A stretch of 62,455 bases of DNA from Bacteroidaceae bacterium (GCA_017503235.1 JAFVTL010000010.1:1-62455); one strand, 5' to 3'. Positions 52,773 to 61,166 are shown, counted from the first letter of the stretch. A program made the numbers and translations. The notes: a model not told the origin generated them from the letters alone.

Positions 52773-52783
52773 CAATCGTTATG

Positions 52784-52873
52784 GTGAAACGTGTGAAGAG
52801 CGATTTTCTCCTTTCCTTTCACCTCTACGCACTGGCATTCAGGAGATTAACGATGCTTGAAACGTGTGAAAGC
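52784..52873 (-). repeat. Right 90-bp arm of the inverted-repeat element
   Basis: Inverse of the left arm: GTGAAACGTGTGAA (52784-52797), TTCCTTTCACCTCTA (52813-52827) and an outer end GAAACGTGTGAAAGC. Together with the left arm it encloses the 22-nt array in a 469-bp element. Apart from the listed repeats and hairpins, the gap 51981-52952 shows no gene. Confidence 0.85.
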
Positions 52874-52916
52874 AAATAAAAGACAAACATAAAGACGTAT
52901 TTCAGAAGAAAACCTT

Positions 52917-52924
52917 TATTTTTG
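52917..52924 (+). promoter_or_regulatory. Putative -7 box of the DUF2461 gene
   Basis: TATTTTTG matches TAnnTTTG, 29 nt before the ATG. Confidence 0.45.
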
Positions 52925-52952
52925 CTTTGTATTTGAAAAGAGTCAGGAGAAT

Positions 52953-53630
52953 ATGAAAGATATCATCGCCTTTCTGCGCCGATTGCAAGCCAACAACAAC
53001 CGCGAGTGGTTCAATGCCCACAAGGATGAGTTCCTCAAAAGTCAGGCACGCTTCCACCAATTGGTAGAGGAAGTCATCAAGGAAATAGCTGCCTACGACC
53101 CCGATGTGGTGGGGCTTACCGCCAAGGATTGTACCTATCGCATCTACCGCGACGTGCGTTTCTCGGCCGACAAGAGTCCGTACAAATGTCACTTCGGAGC
53201 TTTCATCGCCAAGGGAGGAAAGAAGGCGGGCAATGCCGGATACTATTTCCACATCAGTACCGGTGGCGGCGACTGCTACCCCTATTGCCACATGCTGGCC
53301 GCCGGCGACTATTGCTACGAACCCGAAGTGATGAAGATTCTGCGCGAAGACATCTGCTATGGCGAAGGGGATTTCGACCGAATTGTAAAACAGGCAGACG
53401 CCGATTTCAAGCTCGACACGGAAGGGGCATTGAAACGCAATCCGAAAGGTTTCCCGGCCGATGCACCCTACTCCGAATACCTGCGCCTGAAATTCTATTG
53501 CCTTACGGCCATGCCCGACGACTCTTTCTGGGAAGGCAAGGATCTGGCAAAACGCATTGCCAACAAGTTTGCCAGCACAAAACCATTCTTGGATTATATA
53601 AACCGGGCCATCGACTTTGCCCGTGAATAG
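52953..53630 (+). CDS. DUF2461 family protein
   Basis: 225 residues matching the DUF2461 (TIGR02453) family: RRLQANNNREWFNAHKDEFL at the start, YRIYRDVRFSADKSPYKCHF in the middle, and GGKKAGNAGYYFHISTGGGD after it. The family is widespread in bacteria and has no assigned function. The gene has a CAGGAG motif before its ATG, a better Shine-Dalgarno site than most in the window. It is convergent with thiN, with only 15 nt between stops. Confidence 0.88.
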   Translation: MKDIIAFLRRLQANNNREWFNAHKDEFLKSQARFHQLVEEVIKEIAAYDPDVVGLTAKDCTYRIYRDVRFSADKSPYKCHFGAFIAKGGKKAGNAGYYFHISTGGGDCYPYCHMLAAGDYCYEPEVMKILREDICYGEGDFDRIVKQADADFKLDTEGALKRNPKGFPADAPYSEYLRLKFYCLTAMPDDSFWEGKDLAKRIANKFASTKPFLDYINRAIDFARE

Positions 53631-53645
53631 ACGGAAGAGGGCCTG

Positions 53646-54275
53646 TCAATCGGGATAAGTGAGGAATACCAAGTATTCGCCTTCATCTCCCTCTGCCTCA
53701 ACGGTAAAGGAAGTGGAGGTACATTCATTCAACGTACCTTGCCACCAAGTGGTGAAGCCGTAAATGGGATAAAGCAAACCATCACTCTGCAAGCTACGTG
53801 CCGTGAAGTTGAAAATGGAAACCTGCTGACCCGGCTGGCAAGGGAAATTGGAAGTCCCCTTGCAAGGAACAAAGACCCCATAGTCGGTGTACATACGCAC
53901 CTCGGCACCCATACGGGCATATTCCATCAGCAGACTGATGTTTCCCAAGGTATGATCCTCGCGCTTGCCGGTAGCTCCAACGATAGATATGCAGGTATAT
54001 CCCCGCTCCATAAGATATTGCACGGCCTTGGTCTGGTCGTTAGTCTCCTGATCGGGATTATAATGAATGAGTGCGGAATAACGCTTCCGGTTCTCTTCGC
54101 TCAACGAATCGCCGTCGCCAATAATGACATCGGGCACCCGCCCACGGGCAATGTATCCGTCGGCACCCCCGTCACAACACACCACAAAGGGAGCTTTTTC
54201 AAGTATCTGCAAAGGCATGGAAGCGGTGGGATACTCACCATTGGCTAAAATGACGGCACAGGACTGAGATTTCAT
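53646..54275 (-). CDS. thiN: Thiamine diphosphokinase
   Basis: 209 residues from ATG 54275 (MKSQSCAVILANGEYP); the longer frame from 54326 overlaps the upstream gene by 55 nt. Conserved motifs of thiamine pyrophosphokinase: VCCDGGADGYI, DVIIGDGDSLS, the Asp-rich NPDQETNDQTKA, and GATGKREDHTLGNISLL. It converts thiamine to thiamine diphosphate with ATP. Its ATG overlaps the upstream TGA as ATGA, so it is translated together with the PnuC-family transporter gene, which points to thiamine as that protein's cargo. Confidence 0.93.
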   Translation of the reverse strand: MKSQSCAVILANGEYPTASMPLQILEKAPFVVCCDGGADGYIARGRVPDVIIGDGDSLSEENRKRYSALIHYNPDQETNDQTKAVQYLMERGYTCISIVGATGKREDHTLGNISLLMEYARMGAEVRMYTDYGVFVPCKGTSNFPCQPGQQVSIFNFTARSLQSDGLLYPIYGFTTWWQGTLNECTSTSFTVEAEGDEGEYLVFLTYPD

Positions 54276-54856
54276 AAGCGTTCGGTTTGAAGTTTTTTCT
54301 GCTCCATCATATTCTTCCAATTCCAATAACCATACACAGCTATGATGGCATAAAGGGCATAAAGACCTGCCGTAAAGAAAAGCCCCTTGTAGAGGTAAAG
54401 CGCTACGCTGACCACGTCAACGACTATCCACACCAACCATTGCTCCAAGTACTTGCGGGCCAACATCCACATGGCCACCATGCTGAGAGCCGTGGTAAAG
54501 GCATCGCACCAAGGCACGTTGCTGTCGGTATAGCGAATGAGAATCCAAGCGATGAGCAATTGGAAAACGAGGTACATCGCCGCCGCCATCTTCCACTTGC
54601 CACGGGGCATTCGGGTAATGGGCAGTTCCTCTCCTTGCTTCTCCTTGTTGCCGTATTTCCATACCCACCATCCATAGACAGCCGCCAACAGATAGTAGAT
54701 GTTAATACCGAAATCGGCATACAGGCCGGCATCGTAATAAACAAACAGATAGACAGCCGGCATGATGATGCTTGCTATCCACAGATAGATGCTTGCCCGA
54801 TATTCCAACCACAAATAAACCAACCCGATGAGGGTTCCTATGATTTCAAGTGCCAT
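54272..54856 (-). CDS. pnuT: PnuC-family transporter, probably thiamine-specific (PnuT)
   Basis: 194 residues with about seven hydrophobic helices. Family motifs: GTLIGLVYLWLEYRASIYLW at the start, YYLLAAVYGWWVWKYGNKEK, and YALYAIIAVYGYWNWKN at the end. PnuC relatives carry nicotinamide riboside; those next to thiamine pyrophosphokinase carry thiamine, which is then trapped by phosphorylation. The ATGA overlap with thiN supports PnuT. The upstream 25 bases and promoter are short and show no TPP-riboswitch CTGAGA motif. Confidence 0.9.
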   Translation of the reverse strand: MALEIIGTLIGLVYLWLEYRASIYLWIASIIMPAVYLFVYYDAGLYADFGINIYYLLAAVYGWWVWKYGNKEKQGEELPITRMPRGKWKMAAAMYLVFQLLIAWILIRYTDSNVPWCDAFTTALSMVAMWMLARKYLEQWLVWIVVDVVSVALYLYKGLFFTAGLYALYAIIAVYGYWNWKNMMEQKKLQTERL

Positions 54857-54881
54857 GCGTCTTCCAATTATTTATTGTCCG

Positions 54882-54912
54882 CAAAGGTAATCAGTTCAAA
54901 GCACTTGCACAA
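54882..54912 (-). promoter_or_regulatory. Promoter of pnuT-thiN
   Basis: On the minus strand TTG (54910-54912) and TACCTTTG (54882-54889) are separated by 20 nt, the usual Bacteroides arrangement, with the start codon ~25 nt downstream. Confidence 0.65.
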
Positions 54913-54956
54913 GAAATGACAATAATTTTGATTCAAGCCTTCACTCCCCCAACCCC

Positions 54957-56105
54957 TTATAGAAGTTGGTAAAGTTTAAGCCCGAAACGGTCGGCCACAG
55001 CCAGCAAATGGTCAAAAATATCGGATTGCAACTGTTCGTAATGACTCCAAACCTTGTCGGACAGAAAGAAATAAACTTCGATAGGAAGACCATATTGAGT
55101 CGGTTCCTTTTGAGTGATGATGAGGTCGAGTTCCTGATTGACAGCAGGATGGGAACGAAGGTAAGAAACGATATAATAACGATAAAGCTGGGCATTGGTA
55201 GGCGTAGGGCCACATGCATCAACCGCACCGGCCAACAAAGGAAATTCGCTTGTCAAACGTTCTACTTCGGCTGGTGTACAGAAAGCCAATGTCTTCATGT
55301 CAAGCTTGATGGTCTTGTCCACCTGCCTTCCGCCACTCAACTGCATACCACGCCAGTTGCGGAAAACAGTATTGATCAGCATGTAAGGAGGAACAGTGGA
55401 AATGGTATTGTCCCAATTCTGGATTTTAACGGTATTCAGTGTTATTTCGAGTACAAGGCCATTGGCTGAACCGTCGGGCAACTGAATCCAATCGCCCAAA
55501 CGAACCATGTCGTTGGCAGACAGTTGTACACCGGCCACAAAACCCAAGATACTATCCTTGAATACCAGCATCAGAATGGCGGCCGAAGCTCCCAAACCGG
55601 CAAACAACGTGGTAGGCGAACGGTCGATAAGAACAGAAACAATGAGAATGCCCCCGATAAAGAAAAGCAATACCTGAAATATCTGAATCAGCCCTTTCAT
55701 AGGACGACTACGTTGCTTGTCCTTTGTATTATAAAGGTCGAGCACCAACAACAGAAGTCCATTAAAGACCAGCAACAAGCAACCAATCACAAAGACCCCA
55801 CAAAGACGGCGGGAGATGCGAAAAAGTGTTTCGCCTTCAATGATTTCCAATACCGGGAGCAAGTAATAAAGAACGACTCCCAACAAGGCATATAAAAGGT
55901 TTTTGAATATCTTTCTGTCTACCAACCCGTGTGCCAAAGCCGGACTGACCCTCCAATTGCGAGTCATCCAATGACTGAATCCGTGTTTCCTTTCCACCAT
56001 ATACCGCAACAGATTTTCTGTCAGAAACAAACAGGCGGTGGGGAAAGTTCGATGCAAAAAGGGAAAGGAATGGTCAATAAGAAACCGAAACGGGAATACC
56101 GGCAT
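54957..56105 (-). CDS. MscS-family mechanosensitive channel
   Basis: Up to 382 residues; the start is uncertain. The longest frame begins at 56105 and overlaps the upstream radical SAM gene by 32 nt, while MVERKHGF at 56000 would avoid this. Four or five hydrophobic helices are followed by the MscS pore and beta domain: FAGLGASAAILMLVFKDSIL, LGDWIQLPDGSANGLVLEIT, NWDNTISTVPPYMLINTVFR. The C-terminal alpha/beta part resembles the large-loop YbdG type. It releases solutes on hypo-osmotic shock. Confidence 0.9.
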   Translation of the reverse strand: MPVFPFRFLIDHSFPFLHRTFPTACLFLTENLLRYMVERKHGFSHWMTRNWRVSPALAHGLVDRKIFKNLLYALLGVVLYYLLPVLEIIEGETLFRISRRLCGVFVIGCLLLVFNGLLLLVLDLYNTKDKQRSRPMKGLIQIFQVLLFFIGGILIVSVLIDRSPTTLFAGLGASAAILMLVFKDSILGFVAGVQLSANDMVRLGDWIQLPDGSANGLVLEITLNTVKIQNWDNTISTVPPYMLINTVFRNWRGMQLSGGRQVDKTIKLDMKTLAFCTPAEVERLTSEFPLLAGAVDACGPTPTNAQLYRYYIVSYLRSHPAVNQELDLIITQKEPTQYGLPIEVYFFLSDKVWSHYEQLQSDIFDHLLAVADRFGLKLYQLL

Positions 56106-56850
56106 CCGTCACCATACGACCGATGCGGTCGAGTTCTTCGTGCGTGGCTTTTTCCAATCCGGGAGCAGGAGTTTCACGATCGATGGTGTAAATCATAACC
56201 TGTCGCGGTGCAATCTGTTTGACCGTTTCCAACCAAGGAAGCACATAACGGTCGGTCGTATTATCCACATCACATCCTTCATAACTACCCTTCATGAACA
56301 ATGTCTGTATCACCAGGTTTCCCTTGAAAGCCTTCAGGTGTCCAACAATCTGCTGTACATCATAGTGTCCGGTAGGACGGTCCACCGTCTTAATATAGGT
56401 TTCGTCGACAGTGTCCAACTTCAAGATATTGTTATCCACCTTGTTCAATGCCTCAAACACTTCTGGTTTATGCAAGAAAGTGGAATTGCTCAACACACTG
56501 ACCTTTGCCTGCGGAAAATACTTGTCGCGCAAAGCCAACGTATCGTCAATGATACCTGCAAACTGCGGATGCGCCGTCGGTTCACCATTTCCGGCAAAGG
56601 TCAGCACATCAGGACAAGGACCATTCTGCTTCATGTCACACAACCGTTCTTCCAAAGCACGACGCACTTCCTCGCGTGAAGGAAATTTCTGATGCGGACG
56701 ATGGTCGGCATTGAATCCGCACTCACAATAAATGCAATCAAAAGAACAGAACTTGCCGTCGGCCGGCAGCAAGTTGATACCCAAGGATACTCCCAAACGG
56801 CGGCTATGAACCGGCCCGAAGATAGGTGAAGGATAAATGACTGTTGACAT
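56074..56850 (-). CDS. Radical SAM protein
   Basis: 258 residues from ATG 56850 (MSTVIYPSPIFGPVHSRRLG); the ATG at 56934 lies upstream of the likely promoter. The [4Fe-4S] motif is Cys35/Cys39/Cys42 in CSFDCIYC, with an additional Cys44. The SAM-binding TFAGNGEPTAHPQF and LSNSTFLHKPEV follow. The family is often placed near GTP-cyclase MoaA-like and wyosine-type proteins, but the substrate is unknown. It overlaps the MscS frame, so the two may share a transcript. Confidence 0.85.
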   Translation of the reverse strand: MSTVIYPSPIFGPVHSRRLGVSLGINLLPADGKFCSFDCIYCECGFNADHRPHQKFPSREEVRRALEERLCDMKQNGPCPDVLTFAGNGEPTAHPQFAGIIDDTLALRDKYFPQAKVSVLSNSTFLHKPEVFEALNKVDNNILKLDTVDETYIKTVDRPTGHYDVQQIVGHLKAFKGNLVIQTLFMKGSYEGCDVDNTTDRYVLPWLETVKQIAPRQVMIYTIDRETPAPGLEKATHEELDRIGRMVTDAGIPVSVSY

Positions 56851-56877
56851 AAGCTTACGTTTCTTTGCTTTTCGCGA

Positions 56878-56885
56878 CAAAGATA
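56878..56885 (-). promoter_or_regulatory. Putative -7 box of the radical SAM gene
   Basis: TATCTTTG on the minus strand, 28 nt before the ATG at 56850. Confidence 0.5.
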
Positions 56886-56982
56886 AGAGGTTTTGGCAAG
56901 AAAGAAGAATGATGGACAAAGAATTTCCATACACGGATTCTTAACCCATCATTCCTACCTTAATAATAAACTAACACCTATG

Positions 56983-57462
56983 TCAATTTGCTTTGGTAAT
57001 GTCGTAAACAGCCTGGCCGATGGTTTCAACCAACGTAGAATCGTTCACCAGACGCAATGTGGTATCATTCACCACTACAAAATACATGGGTTGGTCACCA
57101 TTGTCGGGAGTCAGCTTCACAGCAGTCTTCGGCTTGTTGTTCACTACCTTCTGAATCTTCTGCTGCTTGCCTTTGGAATGGAAAGTCTGATGCTTGCCAG
57201 GACCGTTGGCATCCAGATAAGTCATGTCCAATGTATATAGTGTGTCAATGCCGTCGGTAGTCACTCCCAACGTCAGGATATAGTCAATCCCCGGACCATC
57301 GGCTGCAGGAATTGTACCCGTAAACACTTCGTCGTATTCAACAACCGGAGCTTCCATCAAGATAAGGCTATCTTCCAATTCAGCATCGGCATTCTTCTTG
57401 CTGTTCGACTGGCAAGAAGCAAAAGCTGCTACAACCGCAGCCAACATCAAAAACTTTTTCAT
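56983..57462 (-). CDS. NlpE-like N-terminal domain lipoprotein
   Basis: 159 residues with lipobox AAFASCQS (Cys17). The body matches the NlpE N-terminal domain: FTGTIPAADGPGIDYILTLG, LDMTYLDAN, then FVVVNDTTLRLVNDSTLVET at the C-terminus. In Enterobacteria NlpE signals envelope or copper stress; here the shorter single-domain form is typical of Bacteroidota and its job is unknown. The CxxC copper motif of E. coli NlpE is absent. Confidence 0.88.
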   Translation of the reverse strand: MKKFLMLAAVVAAFASCQSNSKKNADAELEDSLILMEAPVVEYDEVFTGTIPAADGPGIDYILTLGVTTDGIDTLYTLDMTYLDANGPGKHQTFHSKGKQQKIQKVVNNKPKTAVKLTPDNGDQPMYFVVVNDTTLRLVNDSTLVETIGQAVYDITKAN

Positions 57463-57550
57463 TTCTTATTGTTTTAAATTAAAGTCTATGGAAACAGAAC
57501 GCCTTCCGAGAAAAATTGTTCATTCCCGACCAAACGTTTTTGCTCTTGTG

Positions 57551-57581
57551 TTTGTTATTCCGAAAAAATTATTTAGTTTTG
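57551..57581 (+). promoter_or_regulatory. Promoter of ferritin-rubredoxin
   Basis: TTTG (57551-57554) and TAGTTTTG (57574-57581) are 19 nt apart, a good Bacteroides promoter, 36 nt before the ferritin ATG. Confidence 0.7.
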
Positions 57582-57617
57582 TAGATACAATTATTCACCT
57601 TTAAAAACAGAAATAAT

Positions 57618-58142
57618 ATGTTAAGCCAGAAATTACACGATGCTATCAATGCACAAATCAATGCCGAACTGTGGTCAGCTTATCTTTATCTGGCCATGTC
57701 AATGGATGCGGAAACAAAAGGTTATAAGGGAGTTGCCAATTGGTTCTTTGTACAATTCCAGGAAGAACAGGATCATGCACGTATTTTCATGAACTACCTG
57801 AACAGCCGTGACGCCAAGGTTACTCTGTTGCCTATAGACGAAGTTCCGGCTACTTGGAATAGCATACTCGACATGTACAAGCAGACTTTGGAACATGAAA
57901 AGAAAGTGACATCACTCATCAACAACTTGGCTGCCATTGCCAACGAAGACCGCGACTTTGCTTCCATCAACCGCCTGGTTTGGTTCATTGACGAACAAGT
58001 GGAAGAAGAAGAATCGGCCCGCGACATGATTGCTGCCGTTGAAGCGGTAGAAGGCAACAAGTACGGCATGTATATGCTGGACAAGGAACTGGCTGCACGT
58101 GTCTATAACACGCCGTCGCCATTGGCTACAGCAGCAGAATGA
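57618..58142 (+). CDS. ftnA: Ferritin (non-haem)
   Basis: 174 residues with bacterial ferritin features: Glu ligand in NAELWSAYLYLAMS near 17, EEQDHARIFMNYL for the His/Glu pair near 50, and Glu residues in WFIDEQVEEEESARD. It stores iron and detoxifies oxygen and peroxide. It is followed 28 nt later by a rubredoxin gene, likely on the same mRNA, which suggests a redox partner for iron release or for peroxide reduction. Confidence 0.97.
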   Translation: MLSQKLHDAINAQINAELWSAYLYLAMSMDAETKGYKGVANWFFVQFQEEQDHARIFMNYLNSRDAKVTLLPIDEVPATWNSILDMYKQTLEHEKKVTSLINNLAAIANEDRDFASINRLVWFIDEQVEEEESARDMIAAVEAVEGNKYGMYMLDKELAARVYNTPSPLATAAE

Positions 58143-58170
58143 TTTAATAAAACCTTTAAAATAACATGAA

Positions 58171-58335
58171 ATGAAAAAGTATATTTGTACCGTTTGTCAT
58201 TGGACATACGACCCGGCAGTAGGCGATCCCGATGGAGGAATCGCTCCGGGAACAGCCTTTGAAGATATTCCGGATGACTGGGTATGCCCGCTCTGTGGAG
58301 TAACCAAAGAAGACTTTGAACCTGTGGAAGAATAA
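58171..58335 (+). CDS. Rubredoxin
   Basis: 54 residues, [14 protein letters not shown] at the start, with the iron ligands CTVC (Cys6, Cys9) and CPLCG (Cys39, Cys42) and the conserved DWVCPLC context. It is a one-electron carrier for rubrerythrin, flavodiiron proteins or ferritin. The stop at 58335 is followed by a strong terminator. Candidate partners encoded in the window are rubrerythrin (33453), ferritin (57618) and the FprA-type protein at the right edge. Confidence 0.95.
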   Translation: MKKYICTVCHWTYDPAVGDPDGGIAPGTAFEDIPDDWVCPLCGVTKEDFEPVEE

Positions 58336-58359
58336 GATTTCTACACATAGATACAACGA

Positions 58360-58387
58360 AACGGCCCTTTGTTTGGGGCCGTTTTTT
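58360..58387 (+). terminator. Terminator of ferritin-rubredoxin
   Basis: AACGGCCC and GGGCCGTT form an 8-bp stem with an 8-nt loop, followed by a T run. Confidence 0.9.
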
Positions 58388-58400
58388 GATAAACTTTTCT

Positions 58401-58408
58401 TACCTTTG
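58401..58408 (+). promoter_or_regulatory. Putative -7 box of the hemolysin III gene
   Basis: TACCTTTG matches TAnnTTTG, 22 nt before the ATG at 58431. Confidence 0.5.
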
Positions 58409-58430
58409 CGGCACTAACTTTATAGGATCT

Positions 58431-59081
58431 ATGAACATCAAATATACTCGCGGAGAAGAACGGACCAACTATCTTTCGCATGCCGGAGGAATACTGTTGG
58501 GCATCATAGTGGGCATCTGTTTCCTGGTCTATGTCTACCAGCATGAAAATGTCTGGATGCAATGGGGAGTATGGCTCTATCTGGCAGGAATGTTGGGTTC
58601 TTACATAGCTTCGACTGCCTATCATGCTTGTTCTCCAACCAGCCGATGGAAGGAAAAACTTCGCAAATGGGACCATGCGGCCATCTACTGGCACATTGCC
58701 GGAAGCTATTCGCCCATCACACTGGTAGCACTTCGCGAACAAGGATACTGGGGATGGACATTGTTCTGTTTCGTTTGGTTATGTGCCATTGTCGGAACCA
58801 TTACAAGTTTCCGCAAACTGAAACAGCACAGCAACGTGGAAACCATCTGCTATGTGCTGATGGGAATGGTAGTATTGGTTGCCTTCAAACCGTTAGTCAA
58901 TGCGGTCAGTCCTCATGCTGTGGGTTGGATTGTCGGCGAAGGAGTCTGCTACATTACCGGAGCCTTGTTCTATTCCTTCAACAAACGAAAGTACATGCAT
59001 TCAGTGTTCCATTTCTTTGTTTTGGCCGGTTCGGTGTGCCACATCTTAGCTGTATGGGACATATTAAAGGATTTCATCTGA
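58431..59081 (+). CDS. Hemolysin III family membrane protein
   Basis: 216 residues from ATG 58431 (MNIKYTRGEERTNYLSHAGG); the ATG at 58386 precedes the -7 box. Seven predicted helices with the conserved metal-site pattern: YIASTAYHACSPTS, the WDHAAIYWHIAGSYSPITLV segment, and a late HFFVLAGSVCHILA. This is the PAQR/hemolysin III family; its role in bacteria is unclear and haemolysis is not implied. Confidence 0.9.
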   Translation: MNIKYTRGEERTNYLSHAGGILLGIIVGICFLVYVYQHENVWMQWGVWLYLAGMLGSYIASTAYHACSPTSRWKEKLRKWDHAAIYWHIAGSYSPITLVALREQGYWGWTLFCFVWLCAIVGTITSFRKLKQHSNVETICYVLMGMVVLVAFKPLVNAVSPHAVGWIVGEGVCYITGALFYSFNKRKYMHSVFHFFVLAGSVCHILAVWDILKDFI

Positions 59082-59144
59082 AGCGACGGAGTCATGAAAA
59101 TCCTCGAACAAGGGGAAGAAATTCTGATTGGCAAGCTTATGATA

Positions 59145-59199
59145 ACAACTCCTCCACCACTTTGTGGTCCCCCTCCTCTATAAACAGAGGAGGAGTTGT
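59145..59199. repeat. AACTCCTCC inverted repeat, family B-related
   Basis: ACAACTCCTCC (59145-59155) and GGAGGAGTTGT (59189-59199) are exact inverse copies, with an inner ACCACTTTGTGGT hairpin. It sits between convergent genes and could end transcription from both. Confidence 0.7.
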
Positions 59200-59240
59200 A
59201 AGAGGTCACTATTCTTGTAATTAAATCAACTGATCCTGTT

Positions 59241-59561
59241 TCAGGAACCTTTCTTGGGCTTTGGCTCCGGCAGTTCCTTGCAAGTAGCTACCGTCAAAGC
59301 AACAAGCAGTTCGTGGTCGTCCACATTGTCGATGTAAAAACAAGGCTTCGCACCAGGATAGGGCAATTGCAAGACGGGAGAACCCAACAAGGCTCGCCCT
59401 CCCTCAGTCGGTTTGAAGAGCAGACGATCGTCACACACCATTGCAAAGAACTTCCCGTTGCAATAGAGGCCATATTCGCCAAACATCTTCTTGTAAGTGA
59501 CTTCGCCGGCACGCGCCATCTGGTCGGCGATGTATTGTACCAAATCAGGATTACTTGCCAT
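59241..59561 (-). CDS. TfoX/Sxy N-terminal domain protein
   Basis: 106 residues with the TfoX N-terminal fold: VQYIADQMARAGEVTYKKMF, GEYGLYCNGKFFAMVCDDRL, FKPTEGGRALLG. Full-length TfoX induces competence genes in gamma-proteobacteria; this short form, common elsewhere, has no C-terminal domain and unknown function. It lies 21 nt after panE's stop on the same strand, so both are probably one unit. Confidence 0.88.
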   Translation of the reverse strand: MASNPDLVQYIADQMARAGEVTYKKMFGEYGLYCNGKFFAMVCDDRLLFKPTEGGRALLGSPVLQLPYPGAKPCFYIDNVDDHELLVALTVATCKELPEPKPKKGS

Positions 59562-59582
59562 AGCTTGTTCCTTTATTCAATC

Positions 59583-60506
59583 TTATTTTCCTGCCACACG
59601 TTGTCTTTCGGAGAGGAAATTCAGTTGGGCTTCCAGCATTTCCAGACAAGGCATGGCATAGCCTGCACGATGAGCTTCGGCAATGGCATTGCTATACAGA
59701 TATTCGATTTCCATCGGACGGTGGAAGTCATAGTCCAACTTCATGGAAGGTGAATAAGGGGTCATCTCGAGAGTCATTTTAATCATGCGGTCGGCAAACG
59801 ATGAATCAATGTTCTTCACACCGAGAGCCTGTGCCGCACCAATCACTTCCAACATCTGTCGATGGATGAGCTGCATGGTAGCCGGATTGGCCAAAAGTTG
59901 GTTGGTTTGTGCATTCATCACCACGGTCATCCCGTTGAACGGCATGTTCCACACCGCCTTCTTCCAACGGGCTTCGTTATATTCCACCTCAGCCGCCTTG
60001 ACTCCTGCCTCCTCAAAATCAGCCATCAAAGTCTTGAATACCGCTTCGTTCTTGCACGAGTAATTGCCGATGTTGATGCTGCCGTAGCATTGATGGTTCA
60101 CGCGACCCGGTTCTGTCTTGGCGGAACAGATGAAAGCCAATCCGGCAGCCAGATACAAACCAGGGAACAGTTTCTGCAATTCGGGCTCGGGGCCGATACC
60201 ATTCTGAATGAGCAATACCAAAGTTTCTTTATGCAACAAGGGCGGAAGCAATTCATTCAGCAAATGATTTCGAGTCGTTTTCAATGCGACAATCACCACA
60301 TCAGCCTTCGGCATATCCGATGTGTTGTTATAGACATTCGGATTATCTATATGGAACGAACCGTCGCACGAATCCACTTGCAAGCCATTCTGCTTCACAT
60401 ACTCATAATCGCTATGCATCAGGAAGTGTACATCCTTGCCTGCATTTGCCAATTTACCGCCGTAAAATCCACCAACGGCACCGGTTCCGATAACTGCGTA
60501 TTTCAT
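59583..60506 (-). CDS. panE: 2-dehydropantoate 2-reductase
   Basis: 307 residues from ATG 60506 (MKYAVIGTGAVGGFYGGKLA), which puts the NADP-binding GxGAVG loop at the usual place; the ATG at 60551 lies in the promoter. Catalytic Lys region EARWKKAVWNMPFNGM and the C-terminal SSFADRMIKMTLEM and YDFHRPMEIEYLYSNAIAEA are typical. It reduces ketopantoate in pantothenate (coenzyme A) synthesis. It is followed by the TfoX-type gene. Confidence 0.92.
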   Translation of the reverse strand: MKYAVIGTGAVGGFYGGKLANAGKDVHFLMHSDYEYVKQNGLQVDSCDGSFHIDNPNVYNNTSDMPKADVVIVALKTTRNHLLNELLPPLLHKETLVLLIQNGIGPEPELQKLFPGLYLAAGLAFICSAKTEPGRVNHQCYGSINIGNYSCKNEAVFKTLMADFEEAGVKAAEVEYNEARWKKAVWNMPFNGMTVVMNAQTNQLLANPATMQLIHRQMLEVIGAAQALGVKNIDSSFADRMIKMTLEMTPYSPSMKLDYDFHRPMEIEYLYSNAIAEAHRAGYAMPCLEMLEAQLNFLSERQRVAGK

Positions 60507-60550
60507 ATTGTACTTATGTATTATTTGTATCTCTCTCACTAAAAAACGCA

Positions 60551-60558
60551 CAAAGATA
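60551..60558 (-). promoter_or_regulatory. Putative -7 box of panE
   Basis: TATCTTTG on the minus strand, 45 nt before the panE start codon. Confidence 0.5.
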
Positions 60559-60644
60559 AGACATTTTCCTCATGTTTCATCCACACGACTCTGCCCATAA
60601 ACAAAAATACACCTGACAACGTTCTTGAAGAAAACAATCTTATT

Positions 60645-61166
60645 ATGAAACTATTTATTATGGCAAACTTATTGGGATGGATGATCTGTGCCTCCTGCTG
60701 GGGAAACGGATACGGAGAAATTGACACCAGTACCGTAAAGCAACTGAACTTGAAACATTTCATGGGCAAATGGTATGAAATAGCCCGCTACGAACACCGG
60801 TTTGAAAAGGGGATGACTCATGTCACCGCTGAATACTCCATCCGTCCCGACGGGAAAATCAAAGTCGTGAACCGGGGCATCAAAGATGGCAAACCGAAAG
60901 AAATCACCGGAAAGGCCAAGCAACCCGACCCCGTGAAATATCCCGGCCGGTTGGAAGTGTCGTTCTTCCTTTGGTTCTATTCCGATTACTATGTATTCGA
61001 AGTGGACAAGAATTACCGCTATGCAGTAATCGGAAGCAGTTCGGACAAATACCTATGGATACTCAGCCGCACTCCCCAACTTCCTGAAGAAACCTTGCAA
61101 GGCATCCTTTCAAGACTGGAAAAACGTGGATACGATGTGTCAGAACTAGTTTGGGTGGAGCAGTAA
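60645..61166 (+). CDS. Lipocalin family protein (Blc-like)
   Basis: 173 residues with an N-terminal signal (LLGWMICASCWGNGY), possibly lipidated at Cys18. The lipocalin first motif FMGKWYEIARYEHRFEKGM and later FFLWFYSDYYVFEVDKNYRY and ILSRTPQLPEETL match bacterial Blc lipocalins, which bind lysophospholipids or fatty acids in the envelope. No related gene adjoins it; its stop lies 24 nt from the stop of the convergent unknown gene. Confidence 0.92.
   Translation: MKLFIMANLLGWMICASCWGNGYGEIDTSTVKQLNLKHFMGKWYEIARYEHRFEKGMTHVTAEYSIRPDGKIKVVNRGIKDGKPKEITGKAKQPDPVKYPGRLEVSFFLWFYSDYYVFEVDKNYRYAVIGSSSDKYLWILSRTPQLPEETLQGILSRLEKRGYDVSELVWVEQ

Noticed and set aside
52634..52879. 81-residue frame over the 22-nt array
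   Set aside because: It runs through array units and the right arm, has no recognisable domain or promoter, and its composition follows the repeats.
54857..54956. TPP riboswitch before pnuT
   Set aside because: The leader is only about 25 nt after the promoter and shows no CTGAGA element.
59094..59182. Short frame starting MKILEQGEEILIGKL
   Set aside because: It runs into the AACTCCTCC repeat and ends in a proline stretch from the repeat. It may be a gene remnant, but there is not enough to support one.
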